Shown here one piece after another: positions 7,769 to 16,028 of a DNA stretch of 17,920 nucleotides. The stretch is from Bacilli bacterium (lineage in GTDB: Bacteria > Bacillota_I > Bacilli_A > ML615J-28 > CAG-698): positions 1 to 17,920 of the forward strand of contig JAEDHQ010000037.1 of NCBI GenBank assembly GCA_016296945.1, given 5' to 3'. The notes under the pieces were generated by a model. That model searched no databases. It was not told where the DNA came from and was given only the letters and a program-made list of their open reading frames with translations. The position numbers and the translations under genes were made by a program. Within the stretch, counting starts at the first letter, position 1. The number at the start of each line of letters is the position of its first letter.

Positions 7769-9751
7769 ATGGAACCTAAAAAAAGAATTGAAGAATTGGT
7801 CGAATTATTAAATAGATATAGTGAAGAATACTATATTTATGATAATCCAACAGTCAGTGATTTTGAATATGATGCAATCTATCGTGAATTAGAAAATTTG
7901 GAAAAACTTTATCCAGAATTTGTTTTACCAAATAGCCCAACGCAAAAAGTTGGTGATTATTTGGAATCATCTTTAGAAAAGGTAACATTTGATAAACCAA
8001 TGTTATCTTTAGGAGATATCTTTAATTATGATGAATTAAGAGATTTTGATAATCGTATTAAAGCAATGGGGATTAAACCGACTTATGTCTGCGAATTAAA
8101 GATTGATGGTATAGCTAGTTCATGTCAATATACTAAAGGCCAATTTGTATTAGGTTCAACAAGGGGAAATGGTAGTGTTGGTGAAAACATTACTGATAAT
8201 TTAAAAACCGTAAAAAGTTTACCACGTACATTAACAAAAAAAATTGATGTTGAAATACGTGGAGAGACATATATGAAACGTAGTGTTTTTGAATTGATCA
8301 ATCAAGAACGTCTTAACAATAATGAAGATCCATTTAAAAATCCTCGTAATGCTTGTGGAGGTTCATTGCGTCAGTTAGATCCAAAAGTCACTGCTAAACG
8401 GCAACTTGATTTATTCGGTTATACATTAGTTGATGCTTATAAGTATGGCGTAGGTTCGCAAATTGAGGCATTAGAGTTTATTAAGGAATTAGGATTTAGT
8501 GTTAATCCTAATTATCAATATTGTGAAAATATTGATGAAGTCATTAATTATTTAGATAAATGGGAAAATGAACGTAAAAATTTAGATTATGAAACAGATG
8601 GAGTCGTAATTAAAGTTAATGATTTTGCCTTACAGGAAAAAATTGGGTACACTGTTAAATCTCCAAAATGGGCTATTGCTTATAAATTTCCGCCAATGGA
8701 AGTAGAAACAAAATTGTTAGATATTAAATTTACAGTTGGTCGTACTGGATGTATTACGCCTAATGCAGTATTAGAACCAATTATGATTGCTGGTTCATTA
8801 GTATCAAGAGCAACATTAAACAATGAAGATTTTGTAGTTAATAAAGATATTCGAATTGGGGATATTGTTGTTGTCAGAAAAGCAGGAGAAATAATTCCGG
8901 AGGTTGTGAGAGTTGTAACAGAAAAAAGAGAACCTCATTTAGAAAAGTTTAAAATGATTGAGACTTGTCCAATTTGCAATAGTAAATTAGTAAGAAATGT
9001 TAATGAGGCTGATCATTATTGTTTAAATAATCTCTGTGAAGGAAGAATAAAAGCAGGATTAATATATTTTGCATCACGTCCTGCTATGAATATAGAAACT
9101 TTGGGTGAACGCTTAGTTAGTGACTTATATGATTTAGGATATATACATAAAATAACAGACATTTATAAACTAAAACCATTGCGTCATGAACTGGAACAAA
9201 TTGATGGTTTAGGTGAAAAATCTGTTAGCGTTCTTCTTGATAATATTGAATTATCAAAGAAAAATACTTTAGCACAAGTGATTACTAGTTTGGGTATTCG
9301 TTTTGTTGGTGGTAAAGTATCAAAAATCTTAAGTAAAAACTTCTCTTCATTAACTGAACTTGCTAAGGCATCAGTTGATGATTTAATAATGATAAAAGAT
9401 ATTGGAATTAATACAGCGATTAGTATCAATGATTATTTCAAAGCAAATAAGGAAATGATTGAGGAATTAATCTCTCTAGGTGTTAATCCAATTGAAGTAA
9501 AAGTAGATAATACAAATAATTTATTTAGCGGCAAAACAATTGTTTTAACAGGAAAATTAGAAACATTAACACGAGATGAAGCAACACAAATTATAGAAGA
9601 TTTAGGTGGCAATGTTAGTAGTAGTGTTAGTAAGAAAACATCATTTGTTCTACTAGGAAGTGATGCTGGTAGTAAATATGATAAGGCAAAAGCCTTAGGA
9701 ATAAAAATAATTAGTGAAAATGAGTTTCTAGAATTAGTAAACAAGAAATAG
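7769..9751 (+). CDS. ligA: NAD-dependent DNA ligase LigA
   Basis: LigA seals nicks in DNA using NAD+, finishing Okazaki fragments and excision repair patches. The 660 residues carry all expected parts. Domain Ia has YYIYDNPTVSDFEYD (21-35). The adenylation motif KIDG contains the AMP-accepting Lys111, and VEIRGE lies further on. An OB fold follows. A four-Cys zinc finger uses C400, C403, C418 and C423. Helix-hairpin-helix repeats (for example IDGLGEKS) precede a C-terminal BRCT domain from about 585 (SGKTIVLTGKLE). The usual His just before PMLSL is replaced (TFDKPMLSL), which I note but cannot judge. GGAAGAG upstream supports ATG 7769. It lies between pcrA and uvrA, making a repair block. 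Confidence 0.97.
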   Translation: MEPKKRIEELVELLNRYSEEYYIYDNPTVSDFEYDAIYRELENLEKLYPEFVLPNSPTQKVGDYLESSLEKVTFDKPMLSLGDIFNYDELRDFDNRIKAMGIKPTYVCELKIDGIASSCQYTKGQFVLGSTRGNGSVGENITDNLKTVKSLPRTLTKKIDVEIRGETYMKRSVFELINQERLNNNEDPFKNPRNACGGSLRQLDPKVTAKRQLDLFGYTLVDAYKYGVGSQIEALEFIKELGFSVNPNYQYCENIDEVINYLDKWENERKNLDYETDGVVIKVNDFALQEKIGYTVKSPKWAIAYKFPPMEVETKLLDIKFTVGRTGCITPNAVLEPIMIAGSLVSRATLNNEDFVVNKDIRIGDIVVVRKAGEIIPEVVRVVTEKREPHLEKFKMIETCPICNSKLVRNVNEADHYCLNNLCEGRIKAGLIYFASRPAMNIETLGERLVSDLYDLGYIHKITDIYKLKPLRHELEQIDGLGEKSVSVLLDNIELSKKNTLAQVITSLGIRFVGGKVSKILSKNFSSLTELAKASVDDLIMIKDIGINTAISINDYFKANKEMIEELISLGVNPIEVKVDNTNNLFSGKTIVLTGKLETLTRDEATQIIEDLGGNVSSSVSKKTSFVLLGSDAGSKYDKAKALGIKIISENEFLELVNKK

Positions 9752-9770
9752 AATTTAAAAAGTAAGAAAT

Positions 9771-9776
9771 AGGTGA
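9771..9776 (+). promoter_or_regulatory. Ribosome binding site that sets the uvrA start at GTG 9782
   Basis: AGGTGA lies five bases before GTG 9782. An upstream GTG at 9773 is inside this site and would add only three residues (M-K-T) without its own site. Confidence 0.6.
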
Positions 9777-9781
9777 AGACT

Positions 9782-12607
9782 GTGCAAAAAAATATTGTTA
9801 TTAAAGGTGCAAGAGCAAACAATTTAAAAAATATCGATTTAACAATTCCTAAAGATAAATTAATTGTTATGACTGGTTTATCGGGAAGTGGGAAAACTTC
9901 TTTAGCCTTTGATACAATTTTTGCGGAAGGACAAAGAAGATATGTGGAAAGTCTATCAACATATGCCCGTCAATTTTTAGGGAATGTTGAGAAACCTGAT
10001 GTTGATTCAATTGAAGGGCTTTCACCATCAATTTCTATTGACCAAAAAACGACCGTAAAAAATCCTCGTTCTACAGTTGGAACTGTTACTGAAATATATG
10101 ATTATCTACGTTTGTTATATGCGCGAATTGGCAAAGCAATTTGCCCTGAACATGGTGTCGTGATTTCATCACAAACTGTGACACAGATGGTTGATAAAAT
10201 TTATGAAAACATTCGTGACGCTAAATTAATTATTTATAGTCCAATTGTTTATGGGCAAAAAGGAAGTCATGAAAAAACATTTGATTTAATTCGTAAAGAT
10301 GGTTTTAGTAAAGTTCGCGTTGATGGAAACATTTATGATCTTAATGATGATGAAATTAAATTAGATAAAAATATTAAACATAATATTGAAATTATTATTG
10401 ATAGAGTAAAAGTAAAAGATGAAGCTCGAAGTCGAATTTTTGCTTCGATAGAGACTGCTTTAAAATATGGTGATGGAAAAGTCTTAGCTGACGTTGATGG
10501 CGTGGAAATGATGTTTAGTGAACATCTTGCTTGTCCATATTGTGATTTTTCAATTTCACATATGGAACCAAGATTATTCTCATTTAATGCTCCATATGGT
10601 GCTTGTAAGGAATGTCATGGCTTAGGTTTTTTAAAACAACCTAATTTAGATTTGATTGTTCCAGATGATAGTTTATCTATAAATCAAGGAGCAATCAAGT
10701 ATTATCGAAATTTTCAAGGAACAGATAATCTAGAATGGCAAACTTTTAGTGTTTTATTAAAGCATTATAATATTAACTGTGATATTCCATTTAAAGATTT
10801 ATCTGATTTTGAAAAGGATATTATATTCCATGGTTCTAAAGAACCAATTACATATGAATTAGTTTCTACAGGACTTCACTATCATCGCCAAGTTAAGTAC
10901 ATTGAAGGAGTTGCTGATTTAATTTTACGTCGTTATAACGAAACATCTTCTTCAATGTCCCGTGAATACTATGATTCATACTTACAAGAAGATACATGCC
11001 CAAGTTGTAAGGGACAAAGATTATCAAAAGAAGCATTGAGCGTTTTTGTTGGTGGAAAAAACATTCATCAATTTACAGAAATGACAGTATTAGAAGCATA
11101 TGACTTTATTAATAATTTAAAGCTTACTCATGAAGAAGAAATTATAGCTTCATTAGTATTAAAAGAAATAAAATCCAGATTACAATTTTTAGTTAATGTC
11201 GGATTGGAGTACTTAACATTATCACGTTCTTCTGGCACATTATCAGGAGGGGAAGCCCAAAGAATTAGATTGGCTACACAAATTGGGTCTCATTTAACTG
11301 GTGTATTATATGTATTAGATGAACCATCAATTGGTTTACATCAACGCGATAATGATCGTTTAATTGCAACGTTAAAAAAGATGCGTGATTTAGGTAATAC
11401 ATTAATAGTAGTAGAGCATGATGAAGAAATAATGCGTCAAGCTGATTTTTTAGTCGACATAGGGCCAAGAGCTGGAATTTATGGTGGTGAAGTCATTGCT
11501 TGTGGAACTCCAGAAGAAGTAAGTAGTAATCTAAATAGTATTACTGGAGATTATTTAGCAGGACGTCGTTTTATTGAAATACCTTCGAAACGTCGTTTAG
11601 GTAATGGTAAGGATATCATTATTAAAGGTGCACAAGAAAACAACTTAAAAAATATTGATGTGACGATTAAGGGTGGTTGTTTAAATTTAATAACTGGAGT
11701 ATCTGGTTCTGGTAAATCAACTTTGTTGAATGAAATTCTATTAAAATATTTAAGTAAAACAATTAATCGTGCCAAAGTTATTCCTGGTAAGTTTACAGAA
11801 ATAATAGGAACTGAAGAATATGATCGAGTTATTGATATTAATCAACAACCAATTGGGAGAACACCAAGAAGTAATCCTGCAACATATACAGGAGTATTTG
11901 ATCATATTAGAGATTTATACGCATCGATGCCAGAATCAAAGATGCGTGGTTATTCAAAAGGAAGATTTTCATTTAATGTTAAAGGCGGACGCTGTGAAAA
12001 ATGTTGGGGCGATGGTGTTATTCGAATTGAAATGCATTTTTTACCTGATGTATATGTTCCTTGCGAAGAATGTGGGGGAACACGTTATAATGCAGAAACA
12101 TTAGAAGTGAAATATAAAGATAAATCAATTGCTGATGTTTTAGAAATGACAGTTGGTGAGGCTTGTGAATTTTTCCAAAATATTCCAGCAATTTATCAAC
12201 GTTTGAAAACATTAAATGATGTAGGTTTAAGCTATATCAAATTAGGTCAAAGTGCAACTTCACTTTCTGGTGGTGAAGCACAAAGAGTAAAACTTGCTTC
12301 AGAACTATATAAAAAGATTAGTGATAAAACGATATATTTACTTGATGAACCAACAACAGGACTTCATAGTGAAGATATTAAACAATTATTAAGTGTAATT
12401 AATTATATAGTTGATTGTGGAGCAACAGTTGTTATTATTGAACATAATTTGGATGTTATTAAAAATGCAGATTACATTATCGATTTGGGCCCAGAAGGTG
12501 GAAATCGGGGCGGTGAAGTAGTTGCATGGGGAACTCCAGAAGAAGTGTGCAATAATGAAAGGTCATATACTGGTAAATATTTAAAGAAAGTATTAAATAA
12601 AGATTAG
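9782..12607 (+). CDS. uvrA: UvrABC system protein A, excision repair damage sensor
   Basis: UvrA is the dimeric ATPase that finds bulky DNA lesions and loads UvrB. Counting from GTG 9782 it has 941 residues, the usual length. Two ABC ATPase units are complete. The first has Walker A GLSGSGKT (32-39), a zinc finger with C251, C254, C275 and C278, and the signature LSGGEAQRIRLA followed by LDEPSIGLH. The second has GVSGSGKST, a zinc finger with C738, C741, C761 and C764, the signature LSGGEAQRVKLA and LDEPTTGLH. The family marker EGLSPSISIDQKTT follows the first nucleotide site. It starts with GTG and lies 30 bp after ligA. uvrB is not in this window, although uvrB-uvrA is a common pair in Firmicutes. 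The stop TAG lies two bases from the next ATG. Confidence 0.97.
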   Translation: MQKNIVIKGARANNLKNIDLTIPKDKLIVMTGLSGSGKTSLAFDTIFAEGQRRYVESLSTYARQFLGNVEKPDVDSIEGLSPSISIDQKTTVKNPRSTVGTVTEIYDYLRLLYARIGKAICPEHGVVISSQTVTQMVDKIYENIRDAKLIIYSPIVYGQKGSHEKTFDLIRKDGFSKVRVDGNIYDLNDDEIKLDKNIKHNIEIIIDRVKVKDEARSRIFASIETALKYGDGKVLADVDGVEMMFSEHLACPYCDFSISHMEPRLFSFNAPYGACKECHGLGFLKQPNLDLIVPDDSLSINQGAIKYYRNFQGTDNLEWQTFSVLLKHYNINCDIPFKDLSDFEKDIIFHGSKEPITYELVSTGLHYHRQVKYIEGVADLILRRYNETSSSMSREYYDSYLQEDTCPSCKGQRLSKEALSVFVGGKNIHQFTEMTVLEAYDFINNLKLTHEEEIIASLVLKEIKSRLQFLVNVGLEYLTLSRSSGTLSGGEAQRIRLATQIGSHLTGVLYVLDEPSIGLHQRDNDRLIATLKKMRDLGNTLIVVEHDEEIMRQADFLVDIGPRAGIYGGEVIACGTPEEVSSNLNSITGDYLAGRRFIEIPSKRRLGNGKDIIIKGAQENNLKNIDVTIKGGCLNLITGVSGSGKSTLLNEILLKYLSKTINRAKVIPGKFTEIIGTEEYDRVIDINQQPIGRTPRSNPATYTGVFDHIRDLYASMPESKMRGYSKGRFSFNVKGGRCEKCWGDGVIRIEMHFLPDVYVPCEECGGTRYNAETLEVKYKDKSIADVLEMTVGEACEFFQNIPAIYQRLKTLNDVGLSYIKLGQSATSLSGGEAQRVKLASELYKKISDKTIYLLDEPTTGLHSEDIKQLLSVINYIVDCGATVVIIEHNLDVIKNADYIIDLGPEGGNRGGEVVAWGTPEEVCNNERSYTGKYLKKVLNKD

Positions 12608-12609
12608 TT

Positions 12610-13191
12610 ATGACAAAAGATAGATACATATATTTGAAATTAGGAATAATTCTTTTATTACAAATGTTAATATTAGAGATTTTCAAAAGATATCCAAAAA
12701 TATTTGTTTTAAAATTAGTCATTATTTTATCAATTTGTTTTATTATTTTTGCAATTGGTTTTTTAATAAATCATCATCTTGCATTTATTGGTTATTTATT
12801 AGCTTTAATAACAGTATTATTCTTTAGAACTGAAATTGATAAAAATTATTCTAATATTGATTATTTTAATAGTTGGATTAATAATCTATTTTCAAACAAA
12901 ACAATATTTATAAATGTTTTCGGAAATTTAGTTTTATATATTCCATTTATTTATTACTTGAATTTATTTGGTAATAAAAATTCTAAAAAATACGTTTTCA
13001 TAAATATTGTTATTGTCTTTGGTTTTATAATAATTGGAGAATATGTACAGTATCTTTTAAAAGTAGGAGTATTTGATTTAGTAGATATAGTTATTAATAC
13101 ATTAGGTGTATTAATTTATGTGTTAATATATGAGGTTATATTATGGATGAGAAAAATAAAAATAAAAGTGAAGAAAAAGATAATTATTTAG
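12610..13191 (+). CDS. VanZ-like integral membrane protein
   Basis: The 193 residues form about six membrane segments (near 7-25, 31-52, 55-72, 98-120, 127-149 and 157-180) and end in a basic tail. The VanZ-family polar motifs are present: NVFGN (102-106) with IPF after it, GEYVQ (143-147), and FDLVDIVINTLG (155-166). VanZ itself gives low-level teicoplanin resistance in enterococci, but most relatives are of unknown function, so resistance should not be assumed. The gene begins two bases after uvrA and lacks a clear binding site, pointing to translational coupling. Its 3' end overlaps the next gene by 49 bp in another frame; the shared DNA encodes its Lys-rich tail. Confidence 0.8.
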   Translation: MTKDRYIYLKLGIILLLQMLILEIFKRYPKIFVLKLVIILSICFIIFAIGFLINHHLAFIGYLLALITVLFFRTEIDKNYSNIDYFNSWINNLFSNKTIFINVFGNLVLYIPFIYYLNLFGNKNSKKYVFINIVIVFGFIIIGEYVQYLLKVGVFDLVDIVINTLGVLIYVLIYEVILWMRKIKIKVKKKIII

Positions 13192-13748
13192 ATCCAATTG
13201 ATTCATCTAAAGATGAAAAAAAAGAATCAAGAGATGATAATAATGAAAATATTGACCCAGAAAATATGGAAGAAGAAGTTGAAAAGTTATTAAAGGAAAT
13301 GGAAGAACTTTTAGGCGATAATATTTCTAATGTGAAGGTAGTAGCTATTGACCAAAAACAAAAGAAAAAATTAGTTATATTTCAAGTAATTGAGATAGTT
13401 CTTTCTGTAATTTTGCTATTTGCTTCAATCGGTTATTTAGGTTATTTGAGATGTGAAGAACTATATCAATATTTTATTCTCATTGGTGGGATGGTTTTAT
13501 TTGAATATTTATTTAAATATCTTATCAAAAAAACGCTTTTGAAATTAATAATTTTAACATTTGGAGCAATTACCCTCTTGGCACCAATTATTTCATTTAT
13601 TTTGTGTTTATGCTTTGCTCCTGGGGTTGAAATAGTTGATTACGGATTATTGATTGTTGGTTTTCTTGCCTATCTGATCATTAAAAAGATTTTTATGAGT
13701 ATCTTAATGGGAAATAGAATGAAGTTCATTGGTGGAATTAAATCTTAA
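13143..13748 (+). CDS. Four-TM membrane protein with acidic N-terminal domain, unknown function
   Basis: I do not recognise this 201-residue protein. Residues 1-76 are hydrophilic and strongly charged (Asp, Glu, Lys, Asn), with a short amphipathic helix around 41-58. Four hydrophobic segments follow at about 78-99, 108-127, 132-158 and 163-184. No enzymatic motif is visible. Its ATG lies inside the vanZ-like gene, with a TGAGGT site (13131-13136) six bases upstream, so it has its own initiation signal despite the 49-bp overlap. Overlap and co-direction suggest it is made with, and may work with, the VanZ-like protein in the membrane. Confidence 0.8.
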   Translation: MDEKNKNKSEEKDNYLDPIDSSKDEKKESRDDNNENIDPENMEEEVEKLLKEMEELLGDNISNVKVVAIDQKQKKKLVIFQVIEIVLSVILLFASIGYLGYLRCEELYQYFILIGGMVLFEYLFKYLIKKTLLKLIILTFGAITLLAPIISFILCLCFAPGVEIVDYGLLIVGFLAYLIIKKIFMSILMGNRMKFIGGIKS

Positions 13749-13769
13749 AAAAGGAGTTTTCTTTTATTT

Positions 13770-14675
13770 ATGGATAAAATATATGATGTAATTATTATTG
13801 GTAGTGGACCTGCAGGAATGACTGCAGCTATTTATGCTCGTCGCTTTAATCTTAATGTTTTAGTAATTGAATATAATGCTCCAGGGGGAGCAATGGTTAA
13901 TACTTCAGAAATTGCTAATTATCCAGGTTTTAGTGCGATTAATGGTGTCGACCTATCAATGAACATGTATAATCAAATGATGGAACTTGATGTAAGTTAT
14001 CAAGCAGTAAAAGTCGATAAGATTATTAAGAATAAAGAAAAAGATTTTACTATTTATAGTCAGAATCAAGAGTTTTATGGTAAAAGTGTTATCATAGCAA
14101 CAGGAACAAGAAATAAAATATTAGGTCTAGAAAGTGAAAAAAAATTCTTTTATCGAGGAATTTCATGGTGTGCTATATGTGATGGCCCATTATATAAAGG
14201 TAAAGATGTTGCTGTTATAGGTGGCGGAAATAGTGCAATTGGGGCTGCTCTTTCCTTAACAAATTTTGTAAATAAAGTATATTTAATTCATCGCCGTAAT
14301 GAATTTAGAAGTGAAAAAATATCAATAGATAAAGTAAAGAGTAATCCGAAAATTGAATTAGTATTAAATAGTAATGTAAAGGAATTTCTAGGCAAAGAAA
14401 CATTAGAAGGGATAACTGTGGAAAAAGATAATTCCCTAGTCAACTTAGCTGTTCAAGCTTGCTTTGAGGAAATTGGAAGAATTCCTAATACAGAGTTTAT
14501 TGAATTAATTGATAAAACTAATGATGGATATATAAAAGTAGATGAAGATTTTATGACTAATGTTGAAGGAATTTTTGCTTGTGGGGATGTAGTGGATAAA
14601 AAAATACGCCAAATAGCAACTGCTGTTAATGATGGAGCAATTGCCGGTTTAGCGGTTAGTAAATATTTGAACTAA
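13770..14675 (+). CDS. trxB: Thioredoxin reductase (NADPH)
   Basis: TrxB is an FAD enzyme that passes electrons from NADPH to thioredoxin. The 301-residue length is normal. The FAD-binding motif IGSGPAG lies at 10-16. The redox pair is C134 and C137 in WCAICDG. NADPH binding is shown by GGGNSA (151-156) and HRRNEFR (174-180). The C-terminal flavin motif GIFACGDV is followed by RQIATAVNDG. GGGNSA replaces the commoner GGGDSA, a conservative change. The CxxC separates it from the related ferredoxin-NADP reductases. The only clear binding site, AAGGAG (13751-13756), is 13 bases from the ATG, longer than usual. No other start is available between them. whiA begins one base after the stop. Confidence 0.95.
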   Translation: MDKIYDVIIIGSGPAGMTAAIYARRFNLNVLVIEYNAPGGAMVNTSEIANYPGFSAINGVDLSMNMYNQMMELDVSYQAVKVDKIIKNKEKDFTIYSQNQEFYGKSVIIATGTRNKILGLESEKKFFYRGISWCAICDGPLYKGKDVAVIGGGNSAIGAALSLTNFVNKVYLIHRRNEFRSEKISIDKVKSNPKIELVLNSNVKEFLGKETLEGITVEKDNSLVNLAVQACFEEIGRIPNTEFIELIDKTNDGYIKVDEDFMTNVEGIFACGDVVDKKIRQIATAVNDGAIAGLAVSKYLN

Positions 14676-14676
14676 T

Positions 14677-15621
14677 ATGTCATTTTCTAGTGAAGTAAAA
14701 AAAGAACTAGCCAATATTGAGGCTGATAATTGCTGCATTAAAGCAGAGTTATATGGAATAATAAAGTATAAAGCGACACTTAAACTATCACAAGCAGGTT
14801 TAGGGTTTGAAATAATAACTACTTCAAATGTAGTTGCTAGAAGAATTGTTCAATTATTCAAGAAAGTATACAATTCTTTAATAGATATTTATACAGCAAA
14901 AAGAACAAAACTTGATTATAAAACAAAATATATACTTAACATCAATAATAATTGTTTCGATATCTTAAAAGATTTAAAGATTATGAATGATGATTATAGT
15001 TTAAATGAACAAATAAACTATGAGATTTTAAAAAAAGATTGTTGCAAAAGTGCTTTGATCAGAGGATTATTTTTAGTTCAAGGATCTGTAAATAATCCTG
15101 AAACTGATAATTATCATTTAGAAGTAATACTAAATAATATTGAAGACGTAAATTATATTACTAACATCTTACAAATGGTGAATATCCATCCCAAGATGAT
15201 TGAAAGATCAAAAGGATATGTATTATATTTAAAGAAATCTGAACAAATCGGTGATTTTTTAAATTATATCGGTGCTGTTAACAACTTATTTCAATTTGAA
15301 GATAAAAGAATTAAAAAAGATTATAACAATTATGTGAATAGAATTATAAATTGCGACATTGCTAATGAACAAAAGGCAATGAACAGTGCAAAAATTCAAC
15401 TTGATAATATTAAATTTCTTACAGAAAATCAAGGATTAGTGAATTTAACTCAGAGATTAACTGATGCAATTTTATTACGTACGACATATCCTGATTATTC
15501 GCTATCGGAATTAAGTAGTGTCTCTGAAGAAGTGATTGGTAAATATATTACAAAATCTGGATTAAGTCATTGCTTTAAAGATATCGAAATCTTATGTGAA
15601 GAAATTAAAGGGAAAAAATAA
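14677..15621 (+). CDS. whiA: WhiA, DNA-binding cell division regulator
   Basis: WhiA is a conserved Gram-positive protein made of a degenerate LAGLIDADG homing-endonuclease-like domain and a C-terminal helix-turn-helix. It controls sporulation genes in Streptomyces and affects cell division and chromosome segregation in Bacillus. The 314 residues begin with the family start SFSSEVKKELA and the CC pair at 19-20. The middle has the LIRGLFLVQGSVNNPE block and YHLEV. The C-terminal part carries NEQKAMNSAKIQLDNIKFL, the SLSELS helix and KSGLSHCFKDI, corresponding to the usual KSGVNHRLRKI helix. It starts one base after trxB with no clear binding site, so coupled translation is likely. In Bacillus, yvcI, rapZ (yvcJ) and yvcK lie between trxB and whiA; here they are absent. 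Confidence 0.93.
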   Translation: MSFSSEVKKELANIEADNCCIKAELYGIIKYKATLKLSQAGLGFEIITTSNVVARRIVQLFKKVYNSLIDIYTAKRTKLDYKTKYILNINNNCFDILKDLKIMNDDYSLNEQINYEILKKDCCKSALIRGLFLVQGSVNNPETDNYHLEVILNNIEDVNYITNILQMVNIHPKMIERSKGYVLYLKKSEQIGDFLNYIGAVNNLFQFEDKRIKKDYNNYVNRIINCDIANEQKAMNSAKIQLDNIKFLTENQGLVNLTQRLTDAILLRTTYPDYSLSELSSVSEEVIGKYITKSGLSHCFKDIEILCEEIKGKK

Positions 15622-15660
15622 GGCCTGAACTTCTCTAAAAGTTCAAGCCTTATATTTTTA
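15620..15660. terminator. Bidirectional terminator between whiA and the DUF378 gene
   Basis: A 13-bp stem (15620-15632 with 15639-15651) surrounds a 6-base loop. On the plus strand one pair is a C-A mismatch (15625/15646), while the minus-strand transcript can form U-G there, giving a complete stem. TATATTTTTA follows on the plus strand. On the minus strand the stem is followed by a run of six T (complement of 15613-15618). It therefore ends both converging units. Its left arm overlaps the whiA stop codon and its plus-strand T run overlaps the DUF378 stop. Confidence 0.88.
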
Positions 15661-15873
15661 ATATTCTTCTAAATATTTATCTTCATAAATAAATAATGAA
15701 GAAATAGATATTAGACCGGCAACGCCAACTAGAGAATAAATAACTCTAGAAATTATAACAGAGATGTCATCAAAAAGGAAAGCTACTAAATTGAAATTAA
15801 ATACTCCAATTAATAACCAATTAATGGCACCAATAATAACTACTACTAAAGCTATTTTTTGTAATATATGCAT
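15658..15873 (-). CDS. DUF378 small membrane protein (YuzA-like)
   Basis: The 71-residue protein has two membrane segments (about 6-24 and 38-62). It fits the DUF378 family, to which Bacillus YuzA belongs. The marks are IGAINWLLIGVFNFNLVAFLF, with the conserved Gly-x-x-Asn-Trp in the first segment, and RVIYSLVGVAGL in the second. Family function is unknown. AAGGAGGA, read on the minus strand (15888-15881), lies seven bases before its ATG, a strong binding site. It converges on whiA and diverges from the lipoprotein gene, so it is a single-gene unit. Confidence 0.9.
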   Translation of the reverse strand: MHILQKIALVVVIIGAINWLLIGVFNFNLVAFLFDDISVIISRVIYSLVGVAGLISISSLFIYEDKYLEEY

Positions 15874-15967
15874 AATTAATTCCTCCTTACATTTATTTTT
15901 TCTATATTTTTATAAAATATACATTTATTATTTGATTAGGAATAATTTTATCTAAAATTAATTCATA

Positions 15968-15973
15968 ATTATA
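15968..15973 (-). promoter_or_regulatory. Possible -10 box for the DUF378 gene
   Basis: The 155-bp divergent region between the DUF378 and lipoprotein genes is very AT-rich. On the minus strand a perfect TATAAT occurs here, which would give a leader of about 90 bases. No convincing -35 box lies 16-18 bp upstream and there is no extended -10. For the plus-strand lipoprotein gene I found only weak matches, such as TATCAT at 15981-15986, so its promoter remains unassigned. Confidence 0.3.
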
Positions 15974-16028
15974 AACCTTATATCATAACATTAAGTAGCA
16001 AAATAGAAAAATTAAGGAGAATGATTAA

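Noticed and set aside
9433..9822. Minus-strand reading frame across the ligA-uvrA junction
   Set aside because: It runs antisense to the BRCT domain of ligA, with low-complexity hydrophobic translation and no binding site.
11820..12104. Plus-strand reading frame in another frame within uvrA
   Set aside because: It lies inside the second ATPase unit and zinc finger of uvrA, which is intact; no domain or binding site is visible in it.
12610..13191. VanZ-like gene as evidence of a glycopeptide resistance cluster
   Set aside because: No vanHAX, vanR or vanS genes are nearby, and most VanZ-family proteins are not known to give resistance.
15764..15955. Plus-strand reading frame opposite the DUF378 gene
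   Set aside because: The minus-strand gene has a strong binding site and family motifs; this frame has neither.
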